64,000 nt of DNA from Dichetophora obliterata. Lineage: Eukaryota > Arthropoda > Insecta > Diptera > Sciomyzidae. The stretch covers positions 93,905,342 through 93,969,341 of the forward strand of contig OY986436.1 of NCBI GenBank assembly GCA_963920525.1, read 5' to 3'. The position numbers were made by a program, and so were the translations under genes. The notes beneath the pieces are model-generated. The model had not been told where the DNA came from, ran no database searches, and worked only from the letters and a program-made list of their open reading frames with translations. The first letter of the stretch is position 1. Every line of letters begins with the position of its first letter. This document shows, piece by piece, positions 10,480 through 21,649 of this stretch.

Positions 10480-12970
10480 CGTTCTAATTCAGTCCATGGG
10501 GACTCATGTCTACTGGAACCAGCATGTCCATATGATTTTCAGTAAAATCATCTGCTTCTTCAACTTCGCTCTGATTTAGCCACTCTAAACCGTTATCGCT
10601 TGCACACAGAAGCTCATTAGCTCGTCATGTGATAATCCGTGAAGGTCGCACTTTGCGCGCTGGTGCACGGTGAACTGCGAGCCGATGCTCTGCAGCTTTT
10701 GTGATGGATGAAAAGTTAATACCGCATGTATTGCAGCGGTATTTTTTAAGCGGATCTCTTTTCTAGATCACCACGTACACTGGGGCAATAGAGGTCATAG
10801 GGCAAGTCCATGAAGGCCTGCAAAGGTTGAATCGGTAAGCAGTGGCGAATCAAAAAGGGAGCAAATAACTTTCCGTCATGCTCACTAGGATCTGGGATAG
10901 TCAGATGCCAATCAATCTGCGTGATAGGGCAAGGAGGTGACAGAAAACGGTCGTGAAGAATCAAGTGCAGATCACTTCGGCGTGGGCTACAGCAGGCCCG
11001 ATTGTCGCATTTTACAACCTAAAATAATAATTAAAAAAAATTCATTATTTTGGTTGTTAAAAAATTTAAAATAAATAAATTAAAAAATTTAATTAAAAAA
11101 TTAAATTACCGCGTACCTGAAGTAAACATTGGCGCTCTCTAATGTGCTCAGCGTACCATTCTTCAGATGGCAGATCTGTAACGCTGGAAGTGCCATTGTT
11201 AGAGTCCATGTATTTAGCAACTACTTCGTGTTCGTCAATACACATTGCCGACCATATTTCAGCCAATATTTCCCCTGCCGTTTTGAAATTATCCTTACAA
11301 CACCCATTAGCTCCAGGCTGAGGGGAGCCACACGCCTCTCTACTCTATTAAAAGCACTTCTGCCAGGAGCAATAGTCACAATAAATATTGTGTCCAAATC
11401 ATATTGTCTAAAATGTTCTATGGCATGTGCGATCACTTTGCGATATCGTGGGTTCTCATCGGGACCACCATCTCTCTAAATGATAAGGACAGGCTTAACT
11501 TTGCAGTCTTCGTTCTTCATAAAATTGTTAAATGGATCAAGGATTAAAAGAGTGCTCAAGTCTTGAGCGTAGCTGATTGCAGTTGAATAAGAGTGCTTGC
11601 TACTTCTAATTGCTATATAAGTTCTGCTTCTGGCCGTCCCAACTCATTGGCCTTTACTTCACAAAGTGCATACACGCTCGGAATGAATTTGTGCCTGGCA
11701 GCTATTACAAAGTCATGATCTGGCAGCGAAACTCTGTTTTCAACGTGCATTGCCAAGAGCGCCTGTTTGTTTGCCGCAACAATCCTTAAGGGAAAACGGG
11801 CTTTACCATCTTGAGATAAAAAAGTCACGGAGTGAGGACCAATTACTGAAGCTACTGTCTCCAGCTACCTTATGTATGGAGGCCACACAAAAGTATTGGT
11901 CTGCTTCAGGACGGCTCAGTTTCACTGGGACAGACAATACATGGCGCTTACCCTCGCTCGTATCTGCCCGTCTAGGTAGCAGTCGAATATATGCAGAAAT
12001 GTCAGATATGGCGATATCTCGCCAAACTGGTGGTTTTCACGACCACTTTGGCGAGAAGAATTTTGCTTTGGCGAGTTGACGAAAAAGTGGCGGTTTCAAC
12101 ATTTTTTTGGCGATATTTTGGCAAGATTCCCTAAAAATGCTATCGAATCCTTTTTGCGTTGTACAACACTTTTTAATAAGCAAAAATTGTGTATGTCTCT
12201 AACACTTAATTCGACGAGCAACAGTGGTACCACACATAAAACATAAAATCACTTTTTACAGCTGATATTGCTTAGACTTGTTTAGTTTGATCGCTAAAAT
12301 GCCGAAAAATCCGGAAGGAACAAGAAGATATAGAAAAGACTGGGAAAATGCAATCTGTGCTTTAACACTAACAATTTTAATATATGCTGTGAAAGTTTTG
12401 AGTCAACAAAAGAAATGTTTCAACGTTTTAACTCTAAAATTATGTACATACTTAAAACCAGAAGATTCTAACTTGAAGTCATTGAAAAATTGGAAATATA
12501 TATAGACGCTTACAATTTGTTAAAAACCAGAAATATTTTTTGGGTTTGGTATTCTCTATAAACAGTTTTCACTCATTACTTTCTTTATTGCTTTTTTGTT
12601 ATGGTTTTTTATAATCTTATGAAATACTTTCTAGCATCAAACAGGATCTTGTTTTAGTTTTTTATACGAAAATTTTATATAAAACATTTTTTGGCGATTT
12701 AGTTATCGACAATTGGCGAGAAGGAGTATCAAAAAACTGGCAACTCTGAATGTATGTTGCACTTCGAGAGATATTGAACCCCAGCTCAATTATTTTATCA
12801 GTGAGCTCTGAAAGCGTATGGACAGTACAAACTATCTCACAGCGACGCCGCTCCTCAGCTCAACATAGCTAAATCAATTATTGAATGAAAGAGCATAAAA
12901 ATACGTGTGACTCTTGGCAAAGCACTCCCGTATTAAGTCGCCTCACGCTCCATAGAAAAAATGTTGTTAA
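10480..12970 (-). pseudogene. Decayed DDE transposase with C-terminal C2H2 finger
   Basis: Read on the minus strand, fragments in several frames line up in the order of a family I recognise from invertebrate genomes but cannot name with confidence. The order is ELTDKIIELGFNISRSATYI, then RLLPRRADTSEGKRHV, FLSQDGKARFPL, HKFIPSVYA, DGGPDENPRY (11443-11472), APGRSAFNRVERR and LPYDLYCPSVRGDL. A zinc finger CNTCGINF...HRLAVH follows near 10683-10748. The acids in SQDGKA, DGGPDEN and NRVERR are the likely catalytic triad. An in-frame TAG at 11476-11478 and several shifts make it non-functional. A hAT-type insertion (11994-12748) splits it. Confidence 0.75.
11994..12748 (+). mobile_element. hAT-type non-autonomous element inside the transposase relic
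   Basis: The ends are CAGAAATGTCAG and, reversed, CAGAGTTGCCAG: imperfect 12-bp inverted termini in hAT style. They are flanked by AATATATG (11986-11993) and AATGTATG (12749-12756), an 8-bp target duplication with one change. The host transposase similarity continues across it. A short frame near 12300 (MPKNPEGTRRYRKDWENA) resembles the start of a hAT-family transposase and is probably a remnant. Many GGCGA/TCGCC boxes fill the left half. Confidence 0.6.
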
Positions 12971-13029
12971 CACAAATGCTCAAAATAATCCTTGGTTTAT
13001 GTTACAACGATTCCCCAAATATGTCGACT

Positions 13030-13965
13030 CTAGCGATAGCCATCCGTGAGCTGGAATGGTTTGAAATAACCTCTAAAAAACGAGTTATTTTGTAACAACA
13101 TTGGCTGGAGTAATAGTTACAAAAAATTTAATTGTTAGAAATTATAGGCCGGAAAAAGATCTTCCAGTCTGCATCAAAAAATTGTAAATGTTTGCAATCA
13201 GATTAAAGATAACGCTATTTTTCATGCATAGTTTTGATATTTTTTTATTATATTTCCATACAAAAACTTTCAAAATTGAAATAACTTCATTACTCTTATA
13301 TTTTTTTTTTTTTTTTAATTTCTTACGATATTTTTTCAGTAGGTGTTCAGTAGATATTTTATAATAAATATATTATTTTTAATATATCTGTGGTCACAAG
13401 GAATAATGACTAAACTCAAAATATCGTAAAAAAGCAATATGGAATTTACTTTATTGCCAATTTTTAGAAGTATGCAGATATCCATTTTTTCCCAGAATTG
13501 ATCATCACTTATGTCTGCACATATTTTGTTTGTAACGGTTCATATATTTCAAAAAAATGGTTCGTAGTTCATGCAATTAAAATATAATTTTTTACGATAC
13601 TTTGAGTTTAGTCGTTATTCCTTGTGACCACAGATATATCAAATTAAGCAATTCTGACTAGGAATCAATGCGAGCATTTTAACACCTTTCCAACGATATC
13701 TTGAAAAAGAGGATCGCATTAGAAATAATTAGGTTTTTTTAATTTTAATAAAAATAAATTTGAAAAAAACGCATGAAAACCCGATTTATTTTTAATCCGA
13801 ATGCAAAAATTTTAATTTTTTGATACAGATTGGAAGAACTTTTTCCGACTATAATTTCTGACAGTTTATTTTTTACAACAATTACACAAGCCGATATGGT
13901 TACAAAATAACTCGACTTTTAGAGGTTATTTCAAACCATTCAAGCTAACGGATGGCTATCGCTAG
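13030..13965. mobile_element. Inverted-repeat (foldback) element, 0.94 kb
   Basis: CTAGCGATAGCCATCCG at the left is mirrored by CGGATGGCTATCGCTAG at the right. The arms stay alignable for roughly 250 bp (GGTTTGAAATAACCTCTAAA, GGAAAAAG.TCTTCCA). No protein is encoded. The target duplication is not resolved. A second MITE occupies its centre. Confidence 0.7.
13388..13633. mobile_element. Nested 246-bp MITE
   Basis: The ends CTGTGGTCACAAGGAATAA are inverted repeats matching for about 46 bp with few mismatches. They are flanked on both sides by ATATAT (13382-13387, 13634-13639). TA-type integration would fit a Tc1/mariner-like MITE, but the family is not certain. Confidence 0.65.
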
Positions 13966-14299
13966 TTACAATTATCCCAACTTGCTGAAATGCTTATGTT
14001 GCCGTTATTTTAGGCTAGCAATATGCGTGTTGTTTATAAGCAGTAGCGTGCATACTAAAATATGCATGCTGTATTGGTACTAAGGCATGAACCTTGCATG
14101 CATACTAGTCTTGCTTAAAAAATATGAACTCCCATTGTGCATTTAAACTTTAAGGAGTGCGGTTGTTCATAATTTATTACAAAATATAAATTAATATAAC
14201 AGAATATAACAACTTTAAAAACAAAAATAAATAAGATGATTAACTAATGGCAACAGCAATTTTTTCTTACAATATTAATGACAATATATGCATACAGTA

Positions 14300-14642
14300 T
14301 GCATGTGGCGACCGTAGCCTAGTGGGTAGAGTGCGTGGCCCCTAAGCTTAAGAACCGCGGTAGCCCGGGTTCAATTCCAGCTCAGACAGAAAGTTTTTTC
14401 AATTGAATTAATTTTTCTGTTCGGTCGTCACCTCTCTGCAGACAATGACAAGCCTCAGAGTAAAAATTTCCATGTAAAGCTTCTTGAGAACATAAGCCGT
14501 TCGGAGTCGGCATAAAACACGTAGGTCCAGTTCTCGGTCATTTGTGATCAAACATTTAACACGCACAACACAATTGATGAATAGAAGCTAGGTCAGTCTT
14601 TCCAAGGGCTGAAATGGCCAGTTTATTTTATTTTGTTTTTTG
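14300..14642 (+). mobile_element. tRNA-derived SINE, copy A
   Basis: RNA polymerase III box A TAGCCTAGTGG (14315-14325) and box B GGTTCAATTCC (14368-14378) each differ from consensus at one position. A shared body (GTTCGGAGTCGGCATAAAA, GGGCTGAAATGGCCAGTTTA) and a T-rich tail follow. The copy is flanked by a perfect 13-bp target duplication TATGCATACAGTA (14287-14299, 14643-14655), the mark of LINE-driven retroposition. Three further copies lie in this window. Confidence 0.9.
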
Positions 14643-14655
14643 TATGCATACAGTA

Positions 14656-15084
14656 ATAATGGTAATGTATGCATGCAGTATTAATGACAATGAATGCATA
14701 GAGTTCTACTAATTCCCCATTAGCATTAGTAATTGTGCGGGTACACAGTACAAATGCTCTTGTATGACATCGCCATGTAAAATGGAAATAATCTTGCATT
14801 TATGCTGGCATGCATAAAAAAAATCAAACGTATGCCTACATCATCAATGCTGTATGCATGTATGTACTTACTGGGATGTGCTTCATGCGAGCCGACCACC
14901 GAATTAAACATTTACGGACGTAAACACACCAAGTAGAGACTTGTCCATGCGTCGCTGTCGACGAACTACTATGCTACTTTGTTGCACTCGCATAACAGCG
15001 AAAAATATTATAGTGTAAGATTTTGTCATATTGTTGATATTTGTATTTAAATTCTAAATGTTTGATAGTTTTGATAGAAATTGA
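14656..15084. other. ATGCAT-rich intergenic stretch
   Basis: It holds repeated TATGCATGCAGTA-like words and no convincing gene. Confidence 0.5.
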
Positions 15085-15345
15085 GGTAAAGTCAGCTAGT
15101 GATTTTTTCCTTTTCATATTGAAAAAACTTTGTTGTTGTTGTTTCTTTGGAAAGATTCGTTAAAACAATTAATTGTATAATTAAGCTCAATAATTAAGCT
15201 CAATAAACGATTTTAAACTATAAAACAACTAGAATTTGTATTTAAAATCAAGTATGATTTAAACTATCAAACATTTAGAGTTTGTATTTAAATCATATAA
15301 AAGCAACATAATAAATAACAAGGTCATTTAGAAAAAACTTTAATC
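15085..15345 (+). repeat. Direct repeat unit, uninterrupted copy
   Basis: GTCAGCTAGTGATTTTTTCC through AACAAGGTCATTTAGAAAAA recurs at 15645-15726 plus 18815-18935, where the DDE element 15727-18814 splits it. This copy is therefore a natural empty site. It also has a small internal duplication of TTAAGCTCAATAA. Confidence 0.8.
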
Positions 15346-15726
15346 AAATGGTAGAGCACGACTAAACAGAAACAAGCTGAAAATATATCAGCAAAAATCT
15401 AAAAACAACTTCAGTAACCATGCTTTGTTAGTGGAATACTTCCAGCAGACTGTTGGACTCCATAATAATAACATAAGCATAAATACTAAAGTAAAGCAAA
15501 AAAATACAACAATAAAATGGGAGAAAAACTGAGAAATTGACACTTCAAATCTCATCGCCTCTGTGGTGCAGTGCGCTAGTGCACGCTTGCACGGGTATCA
15601 CAAAGATTTCTGATGAAGCCTTTAGCACGGCCGAAATTGCAATAAAATCAGCTAGTGATTTTTTCATTTTCATATTGAAAAAACTTTGTTGTTGTTGTTT
15701 CTTTGGAAAGATTCGTTAGAACAATT

Positions 15727-18700
15727 CTGTGGCTTGGTGCTAAAAGGGCCAATGTCAAAATATTCAGTTTTGAGATAATTGAACTTGAATATTTTAACAA
15801 AAACTATTTTAACTACAACAGACAAATCTTCAAAGTTTTACTTATCAACTTGGGCTTAGATATAGAATATATTTGAATAGAATACGATCGTAAAATTAAT
15901 TATTTAAAAAGTTGCAAAATTTAGAAGATAAAGATGACATTGGCCCTTTTAGCATAAAGTAATGTTTTAATTTTATGTTTTTATTGTGACATTGGCCGTC
16001 ATAATAAGAACAATACCAAATAGAAAACCATTGTATTTTACTTTTTTTATTATGTTGTTGCAAAGTTTATTGTAATTAAAGGATATAAAAACAAGAAATA
16101 GTAGTAAAGTAATGCAATAATAGCATATTATTGTGTTAATTCACATTCCTCTTCCATACCTTCATCTGCCAGGTAATCCACAATGTTGTCATTTGCAGTT
16201 ATTTGTTCCATGAAATAATTGTAGTATGTGCGATTCGTATTGGTAATGTATGGCAAAAGTGCCTTTAAGTCATTCAATTTTTCTGTACTTAAAGGAACAG
16301 GTTGCTTGTTGAGTGGTTGAAGCTTGGGAAGATTTCCGTGTCGTGTTTTCTTGTGATTTCTGCATATTTCAAGAGATTTAAACTCGCCCTCAAAGAAATG
16401 TTAAAAAAGATACTTGGAGAGTTTGTTGAATACTGCATCCATTTAATTCGTAACCACTGAACTTGTTCATTTATAGTGTTATTTTTCCGATGTACATAAT
16501 GAGTAGTTAAACATGATTTAAAATTTAAAAATTGTGTTTGGTCCAATTCTATTACTTTTATAGGGGGTGTTCTTGGTACCAAACGTATTAAATTTGCCCA
16601 ATCTCGAGGCAACTCTATATCAGCTGTAGTATGTTTTTTGGTTTTTTCTATTGCCGCATGAATGCTATCCGCTTCCATATGTGTATGGCCCGCCACAAGA
16701 AATTTGTGGTTAACTGTTAACTGTTTACCCTCAGCTTTCAATTCACTTACAGTTATCAGTAACATTGTTGAAAAATAAATATTTCGGTTTTGTCCTCCGC
16801 AGGAGTCGCTGTACATAGTAACTGTATGTATATTACTATTTTTGGAAAGATTGTGTAAGTAATGGTAGATACATGAAGCGATTTCCTTCCTGTCCACCGC
16901 GGCCAGCCACTGTTTCATTCCATACGTAGCATATAGAAGATGATTTTCTTCCCATCGTTTGGTAGATGGTAAGGTTAAATGTCCACAGTTGACGTTTATA
17001 AAAACTTAATCCACTTCTAAGGTAAGGAGTTGGCAAGCATTTCTGCAAGTCGAATGAAATAGTAACATTACCTGGATTATTCTGGCATTCCTCTTTATTT
17101 TTTCTTTTTGATTCGTTGGCCGACTCAGCCAAATGTAAGTGCTTGTTTTTTTCTTCTTCGATTGATGTTCGTTCTATCTCGTTTTGGCAACATTTTAACT
17201 GCATTGCAAACTTATCGCATTTTGCACATGTATCATTTTTAGGCTTGTGAAACGATAAGTTAAACTCCTCAACAAATATTTGTCTGTATAGAGAGACTTT
17301 TCTCGGTTCAATATTTTTGCCTGTGCAATAATTTACGTACAGTCGGTACATTTCAGAAATCGACAGATCTGATGACATATACTTCTTCTGAGTGTGGGTG
17401 CGCGAGTAGTGACTCTCATAAGCTGGAAAGAGGTTTATGTGTTCTCTTATCAGGACTTTATCTATTTTCGGAACTCTAGGATGATTTTGATGTTTCCCTC
17501 GATTATCTTCAGAACATATTTTGCTATCGCTAAATCGTTTCTTTTCTACAATTACTCTAGCTTTTTTCAATGTTATATCAAACGTATTTAAAAACATGGT
17601 TTGACAGACTTGAATTTTCTCACCGTTGGTTGTTGTGAGAAAATACTTTCTACTAAAGTTTCGTCTACTATTGTTCTGGTCACTCTGCCTCAATCGTTGG
17701 GCATGTTTTTCGTGTTCCTGTATGGAATTTGCCACAAACTGATTTTGTCCAGAGCTCGACAACTTATAAAAACTTGTAAAAACAAGTTGGCGCTCCTCAG
17801 GGGTTATTTTTTCATAACACTTTTGTTTGCATGTGCACGCAGCTTTCACTTGTTTGGCTGGTATTATTTTATTTCCAGACACTGCCGTATATGCCTTACC
17901 TTGAGTTTTCAATGACTTTCTTATATTTCGGGTCCAATTAGAAGAATTTCGCTTTTGTTTTCTTGTAGCATCATCCTTATTTTGTTTCTTTCTTCCTCTG
18001 CGTGAGTTGTTTGGTTGGTTTTCGTCAGTGTCCGAATGATTGTCTATCGGTACATATTCATCATCACTTTCTTCAAACGGTTCAAAATCACTTGAATTTG
18101 TACATTGCGTGGCTTCAACATCCATGACTGATGCTGATTTCGGAAAATAACGATAAAAGGTTGTATAGTTATTAATATTAAAGTTTCACTTCATGCTTTA
18201 ATTTATCACCTACCATCTTCATCAGTTTTACACATTTGTAAAATCCTCATTGTTCTTGAATTATGCATTATCTGATTAATTTCACAATCAGTTAAAAAAA
18301 CTTACAGTACAGGAGAAAGACAGAAGGCAGAAGAACGGAAATGGTCGTTGCCATATTTTTTTTTTAAATACAATATTTGTACTAAAAAAAAGACAAAGAT
18401 TATGACAGTAAACTAGAGGCCTACTAAAAGCTGAAGCAAAAAGAGCAAATATTGATTGAGCGAATATAAAATTTTTTTATTTAATAATATTTTAAAAAAA
18501 TATATGAATAAAAATTTATAATCTTAGTGATTGCTAAAAGGGCCAAAGTAGACATTGACCCTGTGTTTATTAAAAAAATATATAACAGTGATTGCTAAAA
18601 GGGCCAAAGGCAAACATTGGCCCTTTTAGCATTAAATTTTATAGCTGAGTTCATAATGACATTGGCCAGCTTTACGCTTATTTAACCCCTTCTGGGTAAA

Positions 18701-18814
18701 ATTTAAGATTGACTGTTTTATAATTATGAAAGAGAGCAAAAAAAGAAATCTAATGCAATGATTAACTCAAAACAGCAAAATATTGACATTGGCCCTTTTA
18801 GCACCAAGCCACAG
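15727..18814 (-). mobile_element. DDE DNA transposon, 3.1 kb, candidate Sola superfamily
   Basis: Perfect 31-bp terminal inverted repeats begin CTGTGGCTTGGTGCTAAAAG (15727-15757, 18784-18814) and extend imperfectly to about 57 bp. The flanks are AATT on both sides (15723-15726, 18815-18818). The repeat unit at 15085-15345 shows the site without the insertion, supporting a 4-bp duplication. The core GCTAAAAGGGCCAA recurs subterminally at 15935-15954 and at 18530-18640 in both orientations and may be a transposase-binding site. One minus-strand gene fills the interior. Assignment to Sola rests on the 4-bp target duplication and the acidic triad, and is inference. Confidence 0.85.
16128..18125 (-). 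pseudogene. DDE transposase, SDSCGGQN type, with two frameshifts
   Basis: The reading frame starts MDVEATQCTNSSDFEPF at 18125 with an acidic, then basic, N-terminus. It then has Cys-rich motifs (CTCKQKC, CAKCDKFAMQLKCC) and a catalytic region with SFDLQKCLPTP, SDSCGGQNRN and HTHMEADSIHAAIE, whose acids are the probable triad. Two one-base shifts break it, near 16885 (GAAGGAAA) and at the T run near 16393-16398 (minus strand). Similarity then continues (SLEICRNHKK, LNDLKALLPYI) to a stop at 16128-16130. The full length would be about 665 residues. Insect genomes carry many proteins with this GGQNRN core, usually left unnamed; I read this as a recently inactivated, or only apparently broken, transposase. 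Confidence 0.8.
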
Positions 18815-18935
18815 AATTAATGACCTTTAAGCTCAATAAACGATTTTAAACTATCAAACAACTAGAATTTGTATTTAAATCATATAAAATCAACATAATA
18901 AATAACAAGGTCATTTAGAAAAAACTTTAATTTTG
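18815..18935 (+). repeat. Direct repeat unit, right half of the split copy
   Basis: It continues the repeat whose left half is 15645-15726. TAAGCTCAATAAACGATTTT matches the uninterrupted unit near 15200. Confidence 0.8.
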
Positions 18936-19170
18936 TCATATTTTATTAGAGAAACACGTTTTACTCAATTTAACCAATTATCTCATAATTCTACACTGTT
19001 TCTTGCTGATAAAAAATTACGTCGTTGTTGCGAGAACCCCCCCACATGAGAGTTAGTGAGATTCTGCTTAACCCCAACCCCCCCTAAACGCCTCTCGTAA
19101 TTAATGGACGCCCCCTTATGTGTTACAACCTTGCCAGCCAGCTTTTCTTCACTTGAGATTGTGTTAGTCT

Positions 19171-19755
19171 ATCTATACGAATATATAAAAGCGTTGTGAC
19201 ACTGCACGAACCACTGAACCGATTCAGACGATATAGGTATCAACCGATTTGTTATTTTAACTTAATCGTAACATGCTATGTAAGATTTGCCACGCCTACT
19301 TTTTGCAAAAAATCCTATATTTAAGACGATTTTGGTCGCATAAGACTACAATTTGTTAATTTACTTTGTATGGTTACTTTCGCTAACAGCACTAAAAATT
19401 TGCATGACCCACTTTAGTTACGTCCACTTTTCGGGGGATAAGCGTGGAGTTAGCCGAAGCGCACTAGGTTTCAGCTAAATTGGGCTGAAATTATGGCAGT
19501 CGATTTGTTTCGAGTACGAGATGGTTTAAGTAAGAAAAAAAAAATATGCCACATCCCAATTACCGCCCACAATTAAACAAAAATTATGTATTTCGAACGG
19601 TTTAGACTGAAATTTGATAATTTAGTTCATACGGTTATTTTCGGAGACTGTACTAAAAATGGTAAATATATAAAATTTTTTTTCCGAAAAGTATGAAAAT
19701 TCGTATATAGCAGTAAGGTGGTCTGCAGCAGGACAACGTCTGCCTGGGAATACTT
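19171..19755 (+). mobile_element. Putative non-autonomous Helitron
   Basis: It starts TCTATACGAATATATAAAAGC, carries CACTGAACCGATT, and ends near GCAGGACAACGTCTGCCTGG. The last block can form a short hairpin and resembles insect Helitron 3' ends, although the terminal CTRR is degenerate. There are no inverted termini and no target duplication, as expected for Helitrons. The internal GTCGATTTGTTTCGAGTACG block is shared with 3.2 and 62.3 kb. Confidence 0.5.
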
Positions 19756-19828
19756 TAAATCAACATGAATGCTGTATGTATCCGAAGGTTCTGATCGTCA
19801 TGCATTGATGCTTCAAAAGGATCCGTAT

Positions 19829-20035
19829 GGGGGCGTCCATTAATTACGTGAAGTGATTTTTGCGATTTTTTGACTCTCCCCCTCCCCCTAGTGAGATATC
19901 GTGAGATTTGGCTCGACCCCTCCTCCCCCCCCCCTATAATCACACGTAAGATTGTTCAAAATGCGTGTTTTCAGTATAAATGTGTTAATCTATGCTTCAT
20001 TGTGATGATATATTTTATTGTTGCAAATGCATGTA
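19829..20035 (+). mobile_element. Left-end fragment of the GGGGGCGTCCATTAATTACG transposon
   Basis: It matches 10163-10310 closely (GTGAGATATCGTGAGATTTG, AAAATGCGTGTTTTCAGT) but keeps a short segment missing there. It is truncated where gypsy sequence begins, so a second copy of this family existed here. Confidence 0.65.
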
Positions 20036-20517
20036 ATTTTGTGCCTGTCTTTTGTAAATGTTTATCTTTAGTTTTTGATGCGCTTGTCACCATTTCATAA
20101 ATGGGACCTAATGTTTTGGAATGCACCGATGGTAATAATTTAAAATACCTATAAATTTTTGCATATGTTTGACTGTTACTGGTTGTGGATAGTCTTGTAT
20201 AAATTGTGTTTTTTCTTCGGATGGTCGGATACCATGCTTAGAGATGTTGTAACTGAGGAACTTTAGGTTATTTGTTCCAAATAAGCACTTATTTGGTTTA
20301 ATATTTAAACCGTATTTGTCAAGTCGTTGGAAAATTTATGTTAAGTGTTCAAAATATTGTTCTTATTGTTCTTCTGTGTTACTGGCTACAAGAATGGCAT
20401 CTAAATAAACGAAAATAAAGTCTAACCTGCGTAGTACTTCATGTATGAGCCTTTGGAATGTTTGCGCTGCGTTTCTCAAACCGAAAGGCATTCGAACATT
20501 CCAAAAGGTGTAGTGAT
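20036..20517 (-). pseudogene. Ty3/gypsy reverse transcriptase fragment (palm to thumb)
   Basis: Read on the minus strand it gives RMPFGLRNAAQTFQRLIHEV, FIFVYLDAILVAS and LDKYGLNIKPNKCLFG, unmistakable Ty3/gypsy RT. The catalytic YLDD is YLDA here (alanine codon at 20396-20398), and stops follow. It joins in sense with 21343-21641 once the insertion at 20518-21334 is discounted. Confidence 0.85.
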
Positions 20518-21334
20518 CAGAGTTGGGCGTAGTGCACTAAATTTGCAGTTTCAACTTACATGTTCTGATAGTGTAAAATTATTCTCTTTCTTCTATTATT
20601 TTTGACTGCTGAATTGAAAAATAAAAGCCACACTATACATGAGTGATAGTGATAGTGAAAAATTTCTCACTCAAATTCATGTAAGAATAGTGGAAAAAAA
20701 AAATGTTTACAGCTTAGTGGAAAATATAAATGGAAAATACTAATAGTGGTACAGCACAGAAAGTTATCACTCAATTGAAAGAAAACAGGAATAGTTTACT
20801 TGTAGTATTGAGTATTTATATTTATATATTACACAGAAATTTGTATGTTTCTATGCTATTCTTAGTAAAATATAAAAATATTAAGTAAAACAAGAAAAAT
20901 AAGCTATTCTAACAATTATTTGCTGTAAGCGATTTAACTTTCATGAAACTATTATTTTAAATAACACCAATTTTATATAAACTTTCTATCTGATCCTAGA
21001 TTGGTGATGCTCATTCAGAGCTGTTGTTGCTGTTTTCTTCGTAAACATATATGACCAGAAGCTCGAAAAATAGTTTTTCTTAATTAGAGATTTTTTTTTA
21101 ATTCGAGTCTAACTGAAATAGTTTTAAAACCAGTCATATTTGAAAGTTGAGTGGAAAAACTTTCAATTGCAGCTTTTATTTAGTGGCTGTTCAAATTTTG
21201 CACTATTTGAGTGTAGTGGAGATTAAGTAACTACCACTCAATTTAGTTATAGTGCAACAATATAACACTACCACTAAAATCCCTAGTGATAGTGAAGAGA
21301 TGCTTCAACATTTAGTGCACTACGCCCAACTCTG
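20518..21334. mobile_element. hAT MITE, 817 bp, inside gypsy RT
   Basis: Perfect 25-bp inverted termini start CAGAGTTGGGCGTAGTGC. Flanks GTAGTGAT (20510-20517) and GTAATGAT (21335-21342) form an 8-bp target duplication with one change, fitting the hAT preference nTnnnnAn. Without the insertion the RT text reads on directly through its conserved TPFG region. The interior has many AGTG/CACT words and no coding frame. Confidence 0.9.
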
Positions 21335-21342
21335 GTAATGAT

Positions 21343-21641
21343 TGCTGTTTTGTATATATCTTCAGGGGCCATGGTAATTTGGTGATAAGCCCTGACTAGA
21401 TCTAGTTTTGAGTGTATTGTGAAAGTTGTTCGCGAAATCTTGTATATGTGATAATGGGTGGCGGTCTGGTACTGTTATCGTGTTCAGTTTTCTGTAGCCT
21501 CCACATGGTCTCCAGTCGTTCGGTTCTTGTTTGGGTGCTAGATGAAGTGGAGAAGATGTTTTTAAACTCGACGGTCTACAAATACCAGATTTAACTAAAA
21601 AATTGAATTCATGTTTAGCTATTTTTCATATGGGTAAGAAT
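21343..21641 (-). pseudogene. Ty3/gypsy reverse transcriptase fragment (fingers)
   Basis: Minus-strand text gives SSLKTSSPLHLAPKQEPNDW and RPCGGYRKLNTITVPDRHPL, the RT entry region. It belongs with 20036-20517 on one side and 24794-25796 on the other; two DNA transposons separate the three pieces. Confidence 0.85.
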
Positions 21642-21649
21642 ATACATAT

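Larger units (their letters stand above)
10163..19115 (-). mobile_element. Old DDE transposon (DGGPDENPRY type) holding nested insertions
   Basis: The left boundary reads GGGGGCGTGCATTAATCAC. The right boundary, reversed, reads GGGGGCGTCCATTAATTAC, so the two face each other as inverted ends. The left ~100 bp also match the separate fragment at 19829-20035. Between them lies a decayed minus-strand transposase (10480-12970) and several younger insertions at 11994, 13030, 14300 and 15727. I could not resolve a target duplication, so treating both ends as one 9-kb element is inference; they might come from two copies. Confidence 0.45.

Noticed and set aside
12278..12505. 75-codon frame starting MFSLIAKMPKNPEG as a functional gene
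   Set aside because: Only about 20 residues resemble a hAT transposase start; the rest is unrelated, so it is a remnant within the 11994-12748 element.
14315..14378. tRNA gene candidate from box A and box B
   Set aside because: No cloverleaf with closing acceptor stem is evident, and the sequence recurs with a long common body and target duplications, so it is a SINE head.
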